DNA of 36,221 bases from Lentzea kentuckyensis (GTDB lineage: Bacteria; Actinomycetota; Actinomycetes; Mycobacteriales; Pseudonocardiaceae), in the NCBI RefSeq assembly GCF_002150765.1, contig NZ_MUYM01000168.1, positions 1-36,221 of the forward strand, given 5' to 3'. Shown here in pieces: positions 26,283-33,880 of the stretch. Each line of letters begins with the position of its first letter. The stretch's first letter is position 1. The notes under the pieces are model-generated. The model was given only the letters and a program-made list of their open reading frames with translations, was not told where the DNA came from and made no database searches. A program made the translations under genes and the position numbers.

Positions 26283-27647
26283 TCAAGGGCTGATCAGCTC
26301 GGAGTTGATGGTCCGGAGCAGTTGCTCCCGGGGCGGTCCGGGCGGCGGGCGGGTGAGTCCCGCCCAGATCCGTTCGATGCGGTCGTGCAGGTCGCTGTCG
26401 GTGTCGAAGACCGAGACCGGGTCGAGCAGACCGATGCGGCCGATGGTCCGGCGCAGCACGTGGTCGTCGTGCGGCGCCGCGGCCAGCGCCGCCGCGAAGG
26501 CGAACAGGGGATAGCAGCCGTCGCGGCGGCTGATGTCGACGGGCGTGCCGCTCCAGGCGAGCTTGCGTGCCGCGTCGGTCTCCAGTGCGAACGTGTGGCG
26601 TGCGCGGGCTTCCGGGCCGACGTCGGCGAGATAGGCGTCCGTGATGTCCGCCGGTGTCGTGTGCGCGGCGCTGGCTCGGCCCAGTGCCTGTGCGTGCACC
26701 AACGCGAACGACAGCCCGTAGGCGAACGCGGGATCGGTGTGGCACAACGCATCCCCAACGGGCACGAGTCCCGGCGCACCGGATCCGGCGGTGCGGTCGA
26801 TGTTGGCGAGACCTCCCATCGGCATGACGTCGGTGATGGGCCGGGCGTGGTCCGGTGAGGTCATCACGTCCAGCGGGGAGATGGCTCTGGCGGCCGCCAT
26901 CCACGCGCGGTCGTCCCGCAGCACTCGCAGGTCGTGGTCCGCGGTCGGCACCAGGAAGATCACCGCGAAGGTCCGGTTGTCCCCGCGGAAGGTGTTGAAC
27001 CCCATGTACCCGAGGTCGCCGCGCGGGTTGAGCAGCCACGGGCCCGTGACGTGCTCGGCGCCGGGGTTGAGCGCGAAGTAGCGGCAGTAGTAGATGGCGC
27101 CGCACTCGCTCGGTTCGGCCTGGGCGCGTGGCCAGCCGGGTGGGCAGCGGTACCGGCCGAGCGCGTCGACCACGACGTCCGCTGTGATCTCCTGCCCGTC
27201 GTCGAGGTGGAACCCGCTCGCTCCGGGAATCAGGCAGGTGATCTGCCTGCCCGCGACCAGCCTGATGCCGGGCTCGGCCGCCGCGGCGCGCCGGAGCGCC
27301 CATTCGACCATCGGGCGCCGCACCCAGAGGTAGACCAGGTCCTCGTCACCCGGCTGCCGCGGCCCCGACAGCTTCTCGGCGACGTCCTGCTCCTCGGCGC
27401 CGGCGTCGAGCAGGGTGTCGATGACGTCCGGGGCGAGGTCGCGCAGGATCTTGCGGCCCCGCGGCAGGAAGGTGTGCGGCTGCTGGAAGTGCGGGATGCC
27501 CTTGCGCACGACGTCGAACGCGTCCTCGGGGCCGTCCTTGGCCGTCACCCCGTCGCGCTCCACCACGACCGCCGAATGTCCGGCACGAGCCACCGCCAGG
27601 CCGGCGGCCAGCCCGGCGACTCCACCCCCGGCGATCGCGAACCGCAT
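26283..27647 (-). CDS. FAD-dependent monooxygenase-like oxidoreductase (454 aa)
   Basis: The N-terminal dinucleotide-binding motif is MRFAIAGGGVAGLAAGLAVARAGHSAVVVER (GxGxxG with the ending acidic residue). VVVDALGRYRCPPGW and PVGDALCHTDPAFAYGLSFAL (the GD motif that contacts FAD) place it among group A flavoprotein monooxygenases or halogenase relatives. The halogenase WxWxIP motif is absent. The ATG start at 27647 has no Shine-Dalgarno. A possible -10 (TAGTCT) a few bases upstream suggests a leaderless mRNA, with a GGCCGATCGGCC palindrome (27667-27678) behind it. It stands alone, and the substrate is unknown. Confidence 0.88.
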   Translation of the reverse strand: MRFAIAGGGVAGLAAGLAVARAGHSAVVVERDGVTAKDGPEDAFDVVRKGIPHFQQPHTFLPRGRKILRDLAPDVIDTLLDAGAEEQDVAEKLSGPRQPGDEDLVYLWVRRPMVEWALRRAAAAEPGIRLVAGRQITCLIPGASGFHLDDGQEITADVVVDALGRYRCPPGWPRAQAEPSECGAIYYCRYFALNPGAEHVTGPWLLNPRGDLGYMGFNTFRGDNRTFAVIFLVPTADHDLRVLRDDRAWMAAARAISPLDVMTSPDHARPITDVMPMGGLANIDRTAGSGAPGLVPVGDALCHTDPAFAYGLSFALVHAQALGRASAAHTTPADITDAYLADVGPEARARHTFALETDAARKLAWSGTPVDISRRDGCYPLFAFAAALAAAPHDDHVLRRTIGRIGLLDPVSVFDTDSDLHDRIERIWAGLTRPPPGPPREQLLRTINSELISP

Positions 27648-27666
27648 CCGTTCAGACTAGGTATGC

Positions 27667-27678
27667 GGCCGATCGGCC
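27667..27678. promoter_or_regulatory. 12-bp palindrome GGCCGATCGGCC upstream of the flavoprotein gene
   Basis: The perfect palindrome lies 20 bp before the start codon of the flavoprotein gene, in the 53-bp space between it and the RES toxin gene. It could be an operator or part of a hairpin ending the upstream transcript. GC-rich 12-bp palindromes arise often by chance in such DNA, so support is weak. Confidence 0.3.
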
Positions 27679-27700
27679 TACCAGGGTCATCAGGCCCTGC

Positions 27701-28357
27701 TCAGCCCAGCAGCGTGTAGTTGAGCTCCTCGCACACCCGCGCCAGCGGCAGGTCCAGCCCGGGATGGTCGAGCGGCAGCAACACGTCCGGCGCCGCGGGC
27801 AGCCCGGAGGCGCCTGGCGGGTCCCACAGGCAGATGGCCGGGTCGCCGGAGTCCATCGACGACCGGTACCAAAGCCCGTCCAGCTCCGGATACGCCGCCC
27901 GAATGGCCCGCGACCAGGCCTGCGTCACCAGCTTCGGGCCCGTCGAGATCTCCTGCGAGGCGCCGACACGGGTGGGCCACAGGCCGCCGAGGTCGAGCAG
28001 CCTCAACGTCCGGCGAGGGCGCAACACGACGAGGAACGGGCTGCGGGTGCGGCGGTCGACGATCGAGGTGGCCTGGAAGACCTCGGCGATCGACGTGCGC
28101 ACGGACAGTCCGAAGTAGAGGACGCCGTTCTCGTGGTCCTGGACCGGGCTGCCGTCGTCGGCCGGCTGTTGCGCGTCGAAGCGGGCGTGAGGCAGCGGGC
28201 CCGTGTAGCGGAACGTGTTCCAGCGCTGGGGGTGGGAGCCCTTGGCCGTGAACACGCGCACCAGGCGGGTGGCCCGGTGCACCGCCACCACGTCCTCGGT
28301 GCGGCGCAGATGTGCTTGCAGCACGGCAGGGGCAGGCGGCTGTGGAAGCCGTGACAT
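27701..28357 (-). CDS. RES domain toxin (218 aa)
   Basis: RES toxins of type II systems (for example MbcT of M. tuberculosis) destroy NAD+. The family residues are visible: R28 in VHRATRLVRVF, the RWNTFRYTG stretch (RES/GGRWN region, here with QRWN), Y81 in GVLYFGLSVRTSIAEVF and E92 in the same helix. The C-terminal part contains DGLWYRSS, the second conserved block. The gene follows the putative antitoxin gene by 28 bp on the same strand, the usual antitoxin-first order. Start ATG 28357. The protein is slightly longer than minimal RES toxins, with an extra Pro-rich C-terminal region. Confidence 0.85.
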   Translation of the reverse strand: MSRLPQPPAPAVLQAHLRRTEDVVAVHRATRLVRVFTAKGSHPQRWNTFRYTGPLPHARFDAQQPADDGSPVQDHENGVLYFGLSVRTSIAEVFQATSIVDRRTRSPFLVVLRPRRTLRLLDLGGLWPTRVGASQEISTGPKLVTQAWSRAIRAAYPELDGLWYRSSMDSGDPAICLWDPPGASGLPAAPDVLLPLDHPGLDLPLARVCEELNYTLLG

Positions 28358-28385
28358 TCGGGTCCTGTCGGGTGTTCGGGAGCGC

Positions 28386-28970
28386 TCAGGCGGGGGTGCC
28401 GAGCACGGAGGCCAGGTCGGCGACGCGGCGCGGGTCTCCTCCGGCGAGGAGCCAGTCGCGCGGGGTCGCGGGCTTGCCGTCGACGAGCAGGTCCTCCTGG
28501 AGGGTCGTCATGAAGGCGGCGACTACCAGTGCCGGTTGGTCCGACGGGATCTCCGTCAGCACGGTTTCCAGGCCCGGCAGCACGCCGGTGCCCGCGAACT
28601 GCCAGGCGGGCAGCCGCCAGCTGCCCCTGTCCTTCCAGCCCACGAGCCTGCCGACGCCGAGCCTGTGCCGGATGCGGCTCGTGTCGACCTGCAGCTGGCG
28701 CGCGGCCTCGGCGACGGTCAGCGCCGAGTCGCGGAGCACGGCATGCGCCACGACCGTGCGGGTGCGCGGACGAGCGTCGCCGGGGCCTGCCGGGGACAGG
28801 TCCAAGCCGACGTCGGTGAGCGCTGCCTGCTGGTCGGGCGTGAAGTAGGTGGCCGGTTCCGGGTGCGGCGGAGCGAGCCTTCGTGCCGCGTCGGTCACGA
28901 GTGCGAGGAACTCGTCGGGGCTCACCTGCAGGCCGGCCTTGGCCAGCACCGTCTCCAGTGCGGGGCTCAT
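28386..28970 (-). CDS. Antitoxin of the RES toxin, with excisionase/HTH-like domain (194 aa)
   Basis: The central part (DSALTVAEAARQLQVDTSRIRHRLGVGRLVGWKDRGSWRLPAWQF) is a MerR/excisionase-like winged helix. The C-terminal part (FMTTLQEDLLVDGKPATPRDWLLAGGDPRRVADLASVL) resembles the toxin-binding domain of Xre/MbcA/ParS antitoxins. Position directly before a RES toxin gene supports the assignment. The ATG at 28970 fits a leaderless transcript from a GATACT -10 box (28984 to 28979 on the minus strand); a GTG at 28976 is possible. It probably binds the inverted repeat at 28993-29006 and represses the pair. Confidence 0.8.
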   Translation of the reverse strand: MSPALETVLAKAGLQVSPDEFLALVTDAARRLAPPHPEPATYFTPDQQAALTDVGLDLSPAGPGDARPRTRTVVAHAVLRDSALTVAEAARQLQVDTSRIRHRLGVGRLVGWKDRGSWRLPAWQFAGTGVLPGLETVLTEIPSDQPALVVAAFMTTLQEDLLVDGKPATPRDWLLAGGDPRRVADLASVLGTPA

Positions 28971-28992
28971 GCGCACAGAGTATCCCGTGCGT

Positions 28993-29006
28993 GCGCATTT
29001 GTGCGC
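28993..29006. promoter_or_regulatory. Inverted repeat GCGCA-TTTG-TGCGC at the toxin-antitoxin promoter
   Basis: Perfect 5-bp arms lie just upstream of the likely -10 box of the antitoxin gene. Further TGCGCA-like motifs sit beside them (GTGCGTGCGCA and GTGCGCATG at the start). Clustered copies next to a toxin-antitoxin promoter suggest the operator for autoregulation. Confidence 0.45.
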
Positions 29007-29106
29007 CCTGCGAGCGCGTTGACCCTAAACTTTGTGCGGCCTGACCGATGACTTTTCCGCGTCGTGCCGGTCTGTACGCCGAACACGACTACGGAAGGCT
29101 GCCACT

Positions 29107-29670
29107 GTGCGGAAACTGACCTACGGCATGAGCGTGAGCCTGGACGGCTACGTCGCCGCGCCCGGCGACGACCTCGGCTGGGGTGTGCCGAGCGACGAGG
29201 TGTTCCAGTGGTGGTCCGACCGCGTGGGGGCGACGGGCCTGGCGCTGTACGGGCGCAGGCTGTGGGAGGCGATGAGCTCCCACTGGCCGACCGCCGACCA
29301 GCAGCCGGGTGCCACACCGGCGCAGATCGAGTACGCCGGCCGCTGGCGGGACATGCCGAAGGTGGTGTTCTCCTCGACGACCAGGACGGTCGACTGGAAC
29401 ACCCGCCTGGTCACCGGCGACGCGCTCACCGAGATCATCCGGCTCAGGGCCGGGGACGGCGGCCCGATGGACATCGCCGGTGCCACGCTCGCCGCGGTGG
29501 CCATGCGGGCCGGGCTGATCGACGAATACGCGGTCGTCACCCATCCGGTCCTCATAGGTGGCGGCAAGCCGTTCTTCACGGCGTTGGACAACTGGGTGAA
29601 CCTGACCCTGGTGGAGACCAGGACGTTCCCCGGCGGCGTGGTCCTGACCAGGTACGAGACCAGGCGCTGA
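29107..29670 (+). CDS. Dihydrofolate reductase family (RibD C-terminal-like) protein (187 aa)
   Basis: The sequence opens RKLTYGMSVSLDGYVAAPGDDLGW, the standard start of RibD_C/DHFR-like reductases, and continues LALYGRRLWEAMSSHWPTAD, MPKVVFSSTTRTVDWNTRLV and DIAGATLAAVAMRAGLIDEYAVVTHPVLIGGGKPFF, the NADPH-binding core. The GTG start at 29107 has GGAAGG 8 nt upstream. The true substrate is unlikely to be folate or riboflavin in stand-alone members of this group and is not known. It is divergent from the toxin-antitoxin pair. Confidence 0.9.
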   Translation: MRKLTYGMSVSLDGYVAAPGDDLGWGVPSDEVFQWWSDRVGATGLALYGRRLWEAMSSHWPTADQQPGATPAQIEYAGRWRDMPKVVFSSTTRTVDWNTRLVTGDALTEIIRLRAGDGGPMDIAGATLAAVAMRAGLIDEYAVVTHPVLIGGGKPFFTALDNWVNLTLVETRTFPGGVVLTRYETRR

Positions 29671-29675
29671 GCACC

Positions 29676-29690
29676 CCGGCCTCGGGCCGG
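29676..29690 (+). terminator. Possible hairpin terminator after the reductase gene
   Basis: CCGGCC-TCG-GGCCGG forms a perfect 6-bp stem with a 3-nt loop 5 bp after the stop codon. There is no T-tract. It may end the reductase transcript. Confidence 0.4.
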
Positions 29691-29747
29691 CGCTGGGCTT
29701 CGGACCGGTGACGTAGGCCTCATCTGGCACATCGATACCATTTCCCG

Positions 29748-30917
29748 ATGCACCTGGACCGCACCGCCAAGCGGGTCGTGGTGGCGTGGGCCGCCGTCAT
29801 GGTCGCCACGCTCGCCTACGTCATGATCCGCCCGCCGGGGTGGTCGCTCGACCTGCGCGTCTACCGCAACGGCGGCGATGCGCTGCTCCAGGGCCTGCCT
29901 CTCTACGTCGAGGGCTTCGCGAAACCGCTCGGTGGCCCCGACCTGCCCTTCACCTACCCGCCGATCGCCGCGGCGCTGTTCAGCCTGCTCGCGCTGGTGC
30001 CGCTCGTCGTCGCCATCTTCGTGGTGGCCGCGGCGAACCTCGCGATGCTCACGGCGTTGTGCCTGATCGCGGCGCAACGCGTGCTCGGCTGGGGCCCGGA
30101 GGCCGTGAAGTGGGGTCTGGGCGCGGCGGCGGTGTCGTCGATCTTCGACCCGCTGCGCGAGACGCTGTGGTTCGGCCAGATCAACCTGCTGCTCGGCGTG
30201 CTCGTGATGGCCGACTGCCTGCTCGAACGCACCCGGTGGTGGCCGCGCGGCGCGTTGATCGGGCTGGCCGCGGCGATCAAGCTGACGCCGGCGTTCTTCG
30301 CGTTGTTCTTCGTGGCGCGGCGCCAGTGGAAGCCCGTGTTCGTGTCCATCGGGTCGTTCTTCTTCTTCGGGCTGGTGGGGTTCCTCATCGCGTTCGGTGA
30401 CGCGAAGGAGTACTGGACGCACGCGCTGCTCGACCCGAGCCGCGTCGGACGGCTGACCTACGCGTCGAACCAGGCGATCCGCGGCACGCTGGCGCGGTTC
30501 GGCCTGGAGAACAGCGCCCAGGTCGGGCTCTGGCTCGTGCTGGCGTTGCTGGTCGTGGCGACCGTGTGGTGGCTCGCCTCGCGGCTGGGCGAGGTCGAGG
30601 CGTTCTTCGTGGTGGCGCTGGGTGGTCTGCTGATCTCGCCGGTGTCGTGGGGACACCACTGGATCTGGATCGGGCCCGCGCTAGTGCTGCTGTCGCGCGC
30701 GTCGTTGCGCCGCCACTGGGCGCCGTGGGCGATCGTGGCGGTGTTCGCGATCGGGCCGCACTGGCTGTTCCCGCGCGACAACGACGTCGAGCAGAAGTGG
30801 GCCTGGTGGCAGCAGGTGATCGGCAACCTCTACGTGTTCGTGGGGGTCGCCGTGCTGGTCACGCTCGTGGTGCGGGTTGCGCGAGACCGGCGTCGAGCCG
30901 CTTCAAGCGCAGGCTGA
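29748..30917 (+). CDS. GT87 family polyprenol-phosphate mannosyltransferase-like protein (389 aa)
   Basis: About ten membrane segments span the protein. The family hallmarks are the Asp in SLDLRVYRNGGDALLQGLPLY after the first helix, LPFTYPPIAAALF, and WFGQINLLLGVLVMADCLL, all typical of the DUF2029/GT87 group (PimE-like alpha-1,2-mannosyltransferases that use polyprenol-phosphate-mannose). SNQAIRGTLARF and SPVSWGHHWIW are further conserved blocks. It probably mannosylates a lipid or glycan on the outer face of the membrane. Start ATG 29748, with a GATACC box 15 bp upstream that could be a -10. The last 59 nt overlap the convergent HdeD-like gene. Confidence 0.9.
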   Translation: MHLDRTAKRVVVAWAAVMVATLAYVMIRPPGWSLDLRVYRNGGDALLQGLPLYVEGFAKPLGGPDLPFTYPPIAAALFSLLALVPLVVAIFVVAAANLAMLTALCLIAAQRVLGWGPEAVKWGLGAAAVSSIFDPLRETLWFGQINLLLGVLVMADCLLERTRWWPRGALIGLAAAIKLTPAFFALFFVARRQWKPVFVSIGSFFFFGLVGFLIAFGDAKEYWTHALLDPSRVGRLTYASNQAIRGTLARFGLENSAQVGLWLVLALLVVATVWWLASRLGEVEAFFVVALGGLLISPVSWGHHWIWIGPALVLLSRASLRRHWAPWAIVAVFAIGPHWLFPRDNDVEQKWAWWQQVIGNLYVFVGVAVLVTLVVRVARDRRRAASSAG

Positions 30918-31440
30918 ACAGCACCAGCACCACGCCCCACAGGATCGCGAACGCGCCGATCGTGATCACGAACGCCAGCGCGCCCGCGGCCGGGTTGACG
31001 ATCAGGATGATGCCGAGCAGCACCGTCAGCACGCCGGTGATGACGTAGAACCACTCGTTCCGCATCACCTTGCGCAGGCGGATGGCGTCGACGATCTGCA
31101 GCACGCCGGTGACCAGCGCCCACGCCGCGATCAACAGCAGCAGCGCGGTCGCCGTGATGCCCGGCCAGAACAACGCGATCAAGCCCGTGACCAGGCCCAG
31201 CGCGCCGATGAGGCCGAGTGCCCAGCGGGCGGGCCACTCCTTGTGGGTCAGCGTCAGGTACAGCATCATCGCGCCGTCGACGAACGCGTAGGCGCCCCAC
31301 AGGATGATCAGGGCGAGCAGTGTGAGGCCGGGCCAGATCAGTGCGGCCAGGCCGAACAGGACAGCGAACACTCCGCGCACCGTGAAGAGCCACCACCGTT
31401 GCATGTCGAGGATGGTCTCCACTGTCGGTGGGGTCGGCAA
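30859..31440 (-). CDS. HdeD family (DUF308) membrane protein (193 aa)
   Basis: Six membrane helices in three similar pairs are visible, for example WWLFTVRGVFAVLFGLAALIWPGLTLLALIILWGAYAFVDGAMML and FYVITGVLTVLLGIILIVNPAAGALAFVITIGAFAILWGVVLVLFSLRL. The G-x6-P-x12-G spacing per pair is typical of HdeD/DUF308. The E. coli member is linked to acid resistance; the role here is unknown. I chose TTG 31440, because GAGGG lies 7 nt upstream. GTG 31422 and ATG 31404 are alternatives. A longer frame upstream lies in the divergent gene and is rejected. Confidence 0.85.
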   Translation of the reverse strand: MPTPPTVETILDMQRWWLFTVRGVFAVLFGLAALIWPGLTLLALIILWGAYAFVDGAMMLYLTLTHKEWPARWALGLIGALGLVTGLIALFWPGITATALLLLIAAWALVTGVLQIVDAIRLRKVMRNEWFYVITGVLTVLLGIILIVNPAAGALAFVITIGAFAILWGVVLVLFSLRLKRLDAGLAQPAPRA

Positions 31441-31457
31441 CCTGAGACCCTCGTTCG

Positions 31458-31997
31458 GTGCTGATCCGGATGGCTGACTGGGAACGGATTCGTTCCGGCG
31501 AGGTGACACTGCAGTTCCGCCGGTGGAAGCGGCCGACGGTGCGGGCCGGCGGGACCCTGCGGACCTCGCAGGGCGTGCTGGCGATCGACGCGGTGGACGT
31601 CGTGTCGCGGGTGACGCGGGTGGAGGCGAACGCGGCGGGATATCCGACCGTGAAGGCGCTGATGTCCTCAATGGACGGACGTGAGGGCGCACTTCATCGC
31701 ATCAGCCTGCGTTTCACCGGCGAGGATCCGCGGGCCGAGCTGCGGTCTTCGTCCGATGTGGACGGACTGGAGCTCGCTGAACCGGCGGTGGCGTTGCTGC
31801 GGCTGATCGCGGCGAACCCCGGTGTGCGGGCCCAGGACCTGGCTTCGAGCGTGGGCCGCGAGAAGTCGCCGTTCAAGGCGGACGTCCGCAAGCTCAAGGC
31901 GAAAGGGCTCACCGAGTCGTTGCGGGTGGGGTATCGCCTCTCCCCGAGGGGAGAGGCGTACCTGCGAACACTGGGTGACTGGGGGTCGCGCGACTAG
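31458..31997 (+). CDS. ASCH/PUA-like domain protein with C-terminal winged helix (179 aa)
   Basis: The first 65 residues (MLIRMADWERIRSGEVTLQFRRWKRPTVRAGGTLRTSQGVLAIDAVDVVSRV) look like an ASCH-type PUA-fold domain, an RNA- or nucleotide-binding fold. The last 75 residues (PAVALLRLIAANPGVRAQDLASSVGREKSPFKADVRKLKAKGLTESLRVGYRLSPRGEAYL) form a winged helix. The pairing of an RNA-type and a DNA-type binding module is seen in actinomycete homologs, to my recollection. GTG 31458 is preferred; ATG 31470 is possible. It is divergent from the HdeD-like gene with only 17 bp between the starts. The stop interlocks with that of the immunity gene in CTAG. Confidence 0.75.
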   Translation: MLIRMADWERIRSGEVTLQFRRWKRPTVRAGGTLRTSQGVLAIDAVDVVSRVTRVEANAAGYPTVKALMSSMDGREGALHRISLRFTGEDPRAELRSSSDVDGLELAEPAVALLRLIAANPGVRAQDLASSVGREKSPFKADVRKLKAKGLTESLRVGYRLSPRGEAYLRTLGDWGSRD

Positions 31998-32899
31998 CCC
32001 TGGCCCGTGATGATCGACACCGCCAGGTCCTGCGTCTGCTCGGTGACCTCGCCGACCTGGAAGTTGCGCGCCACCGCGTGCGCCACCAGCTCGGGCTCCG
32101 GCGGCAGGCCGTACTTGCGCAGGTAGTGCGGCACGGCGCCGGCCCAGATCCAGGTGCCGTCGGTGCGGAAGTTGAGCGGCACGTCCTGCTCGCCGTTCTG
32201 CGAGAACTCGTCGAGGTCGTAGCTGCGCGCGGCAAGTACCACCGGCGCCGACTCGAGGTAGTTCAGCAGTCCGTCCATCAGCTGCGGGTCGACCGGCTGA
32301 CGGTTCACGAGGATGCGGCCGTCGTCGTTCTTGCCGTCGTACACCCGCGCGGTCCGCAGTTCGTTCGACCCCGCGACCTGGCTCGGCTGGTCCGGCGTGA
32401 TCACCGGCGGAACCTGGTACTCCTGCTGCGGTGCGGGTTCCGGCTCCGGCGCGGGCAGCGGCGGCAGGCCGACGCGCTGGCGCCACCAGTCCGGGATCTG
32501 CCGGTCCGGGCGCGGGAACGTCTGCAGCTCGTCGCGGAAACCGATGGGCGGCGGAGCGTTGCGCCAGCGCGGCTCGTCCTCGGCGTTGAAGTCGACGGTG
32601 AACGCCGCGGGCGCCTCGATCTCGTAGGTGGCGCTCAGCCACGTGCCCCGGTCCGGGTGGTACATGCCGCCGCGCAGGTGCCCGAACATCTGCACCACGT
32701 CCATCGGCGGCCGCACCGGACGCAGTTGACCGTCCGGTCCCGCGAACGCCAGGTCGACCTCGATGTGCCGGCCCGCGGCGCGGTACTCGGCCCGGATGCG
32801 CTGCCAGCCCTGAGGTACGGCCGGCAGCATGGCACGGCCGATCTGCCGCACCAATTGCTGCTGGTCCTGCTCGCTCAGCGGTGTCGCCGGCTGGCTCAT
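31994..32899 (-). CDS. Second YezG-type immunity protein with extra C-terminal domain (301 aa)
   Basis: The N-terminal half (WQRIRAEYRAAGRHIEVDLAFAGPDGQLRPVRPPMDVVQMFGHLRGGMYHPDRGTWLSATYEIEAP) is related to the neighbour at 32990-33880 and follows the YezG immunity pattern, with R/K-GTW-x-S/FV and a following PPISPDVW-like stretch (PPPIGFRDEL). A Pro/Glu linker (about residues 150-170) follows. The C-terminal domain contains LNFRTDGTWIWAGAVPHYLRKYGLPPEPELVAHAVARNF, a block I recall from other toxin-locus immunity proteins. The ATG start at 32899 has GAGGA upstream. It lies 90 bp after the first immunity gene in the same orientation. Confidence 0.75.
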   Translation of the reverse strand: MSQPATPLSEQDQQQLVRQIGRAMLPAVPQGWQRIRAEYRAAGRHIEVDLAFAGPDGQLRPVRPPMDVVQMFGHLRGGMYHPDRGTWLSATYEIEAPAAFTVDFNAEDEPRWRNAPPPIGFRDELQTFPRPDRQIPDWWRQRVGLPPLPAPEPEPAPQQEYQVPPVITPDQPSQVAGSNELRTARVYDGKNDDGRILVNRQPVDPQLMDGLLNYLESAPVVLAARSYDLDEFSQNGEQDVPLNFRTDGTWIWAGAVPHYLRKYGLPPEPELVAHAVARNFQVGEVTEQTQDLAVSIITGQG

Positions 32900-32989
32900 G
32901 TGGTCCTCGCCCCTCTCCCCGTGCAAAACGCCGCTGATCTTATCGGGCTGCCACCGCACTCGCGGCGGTTGGCGGGGGAGCCGTCGATC

Positions 32990-33880
32990 TCAGTTGCCGA
33001 GCTCGTCCAGCCTGGCGCGCAGCCAGTCCGGCAGAACGTCGGCCGAACCCGCCCTGCGCAGCTCCTCCAGGTACGCCTCGGGAGGCGGCGGAGTGATCCA
33101 CTGCGGCTCGGCGGTGCGGTCGAACTTCAGGTTTTCCCGGCCGGAGTACTCGACGTCGAGCCGCGCGGTGCACCAGGTGGTCTGCGGGCCTTCCATCGAG
33201 GCGCGGAACTCCCGGAACCGCTCGGTCACGGCCTGCGGCGGTGCCCACTGGAACATCCGGCCGGTGAGGTCGCGCACGAGCGCGGTGCACTCGGCGTGGT
33301 CCCCGATCTCGCGGAACTGCACCTGGGCGTAGGTCCACCCGGTCGGCGCGGTCTGCTTGACCTGTTGCCCGACGTGCCTGGAGTACATGACGTTGACCGG
33401 CACATCGCCCGGTTCCACCCTCGGCAGTTCCACGCCGGGGTTGAGCTCCCGCTGCAGCCAGCGCGGCCGCCAGTTCTCCGCGCGCGGGAAGATCTCCAGG
33501 TCCTTCGCCCACACGTCCGGCGAGATCGGCGGGTCCCACACCGGGTCGACCTCGAAGTTGTACTCCGTCTGGGAGTTGCCGGGTGGGTCGATGGTGTACC
33601 GGACGGAGAACCAGGTGCCCTTCTCCTCCTCCCACAGCACTTCCCGGAGATCGGAGAACGGCCGGCGCAACTGGTCGGCCGGGAGTTCCCGCTCCCGCAC
33701 CGACCCGTCCTGGTTCAGCGTCGCGAACTGGTAGTCGTCCACGTTGGCCGCCATCGACACCTTGAGATCGACGCGCGCCCAGTCCGGACCGATGTCCTCG
33801 AGCAGCTTGCCGCCGACCCAGCTCAGGATCTTGCCGGCTGTTTCGAAACGCTCGGCCTGGGACGGCCGGGGGTCAGACAT
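32990..33880 (-). CDS. YezG-type immunity protein for the adjacent toxin (296 aa)
   Basis: The N-terminal domain (DWARVDLKVSMAANVDDYQFATLNQDGSVRERELPADQLRRPFSDLREVLWEEEKGTWFSVRYTIDPPGNSQTEYNFEVDPVWDPPISPDVWAKDL) has the YezG layout: a beta-rich sheet, the GTWFS motif and the acidic FEVDPVWDPPISPD segment. B. subtilis YezG neutralises the YeeF DNase toxin. The C-terminal 150 residues look like a second, diverged copy (VNVMYSRHVGQQ...WTYAQVQFREIGDH, then TTWCTARLDVEYSGREN...DRTAEPQW). The ATG at 33880 overlaps the toxin stop by 8 nt, so synthesis of toxin and immunity is coupled. Confidence 0.82.
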   Translation of the reverse strand: MSDPRPSQAERFETAGKILSWVGGKLLEDIGPDWARVDLKVSMAANVDDYQFATLNQDGSVRERELPADQLRRPFSDLREVLWEEEKGTWFSVRYTIDPPGNSQTEYNFEVDPVWDPPISPDVWAKDLEIFPRAENWRPRWLQRELNPGVELPRVEPGDVPVNVMYSRHVGQQVKQTAPTGWTYAQVQFREIGDHAECTALVRDLTGRMFQWAPPQAVTERFREFRASMEGPQTTWCTARLDVEYSGRENLKFDRTAEPQWITPPPPEAYLEELRRAGSADVLPDWLRARLDELGN

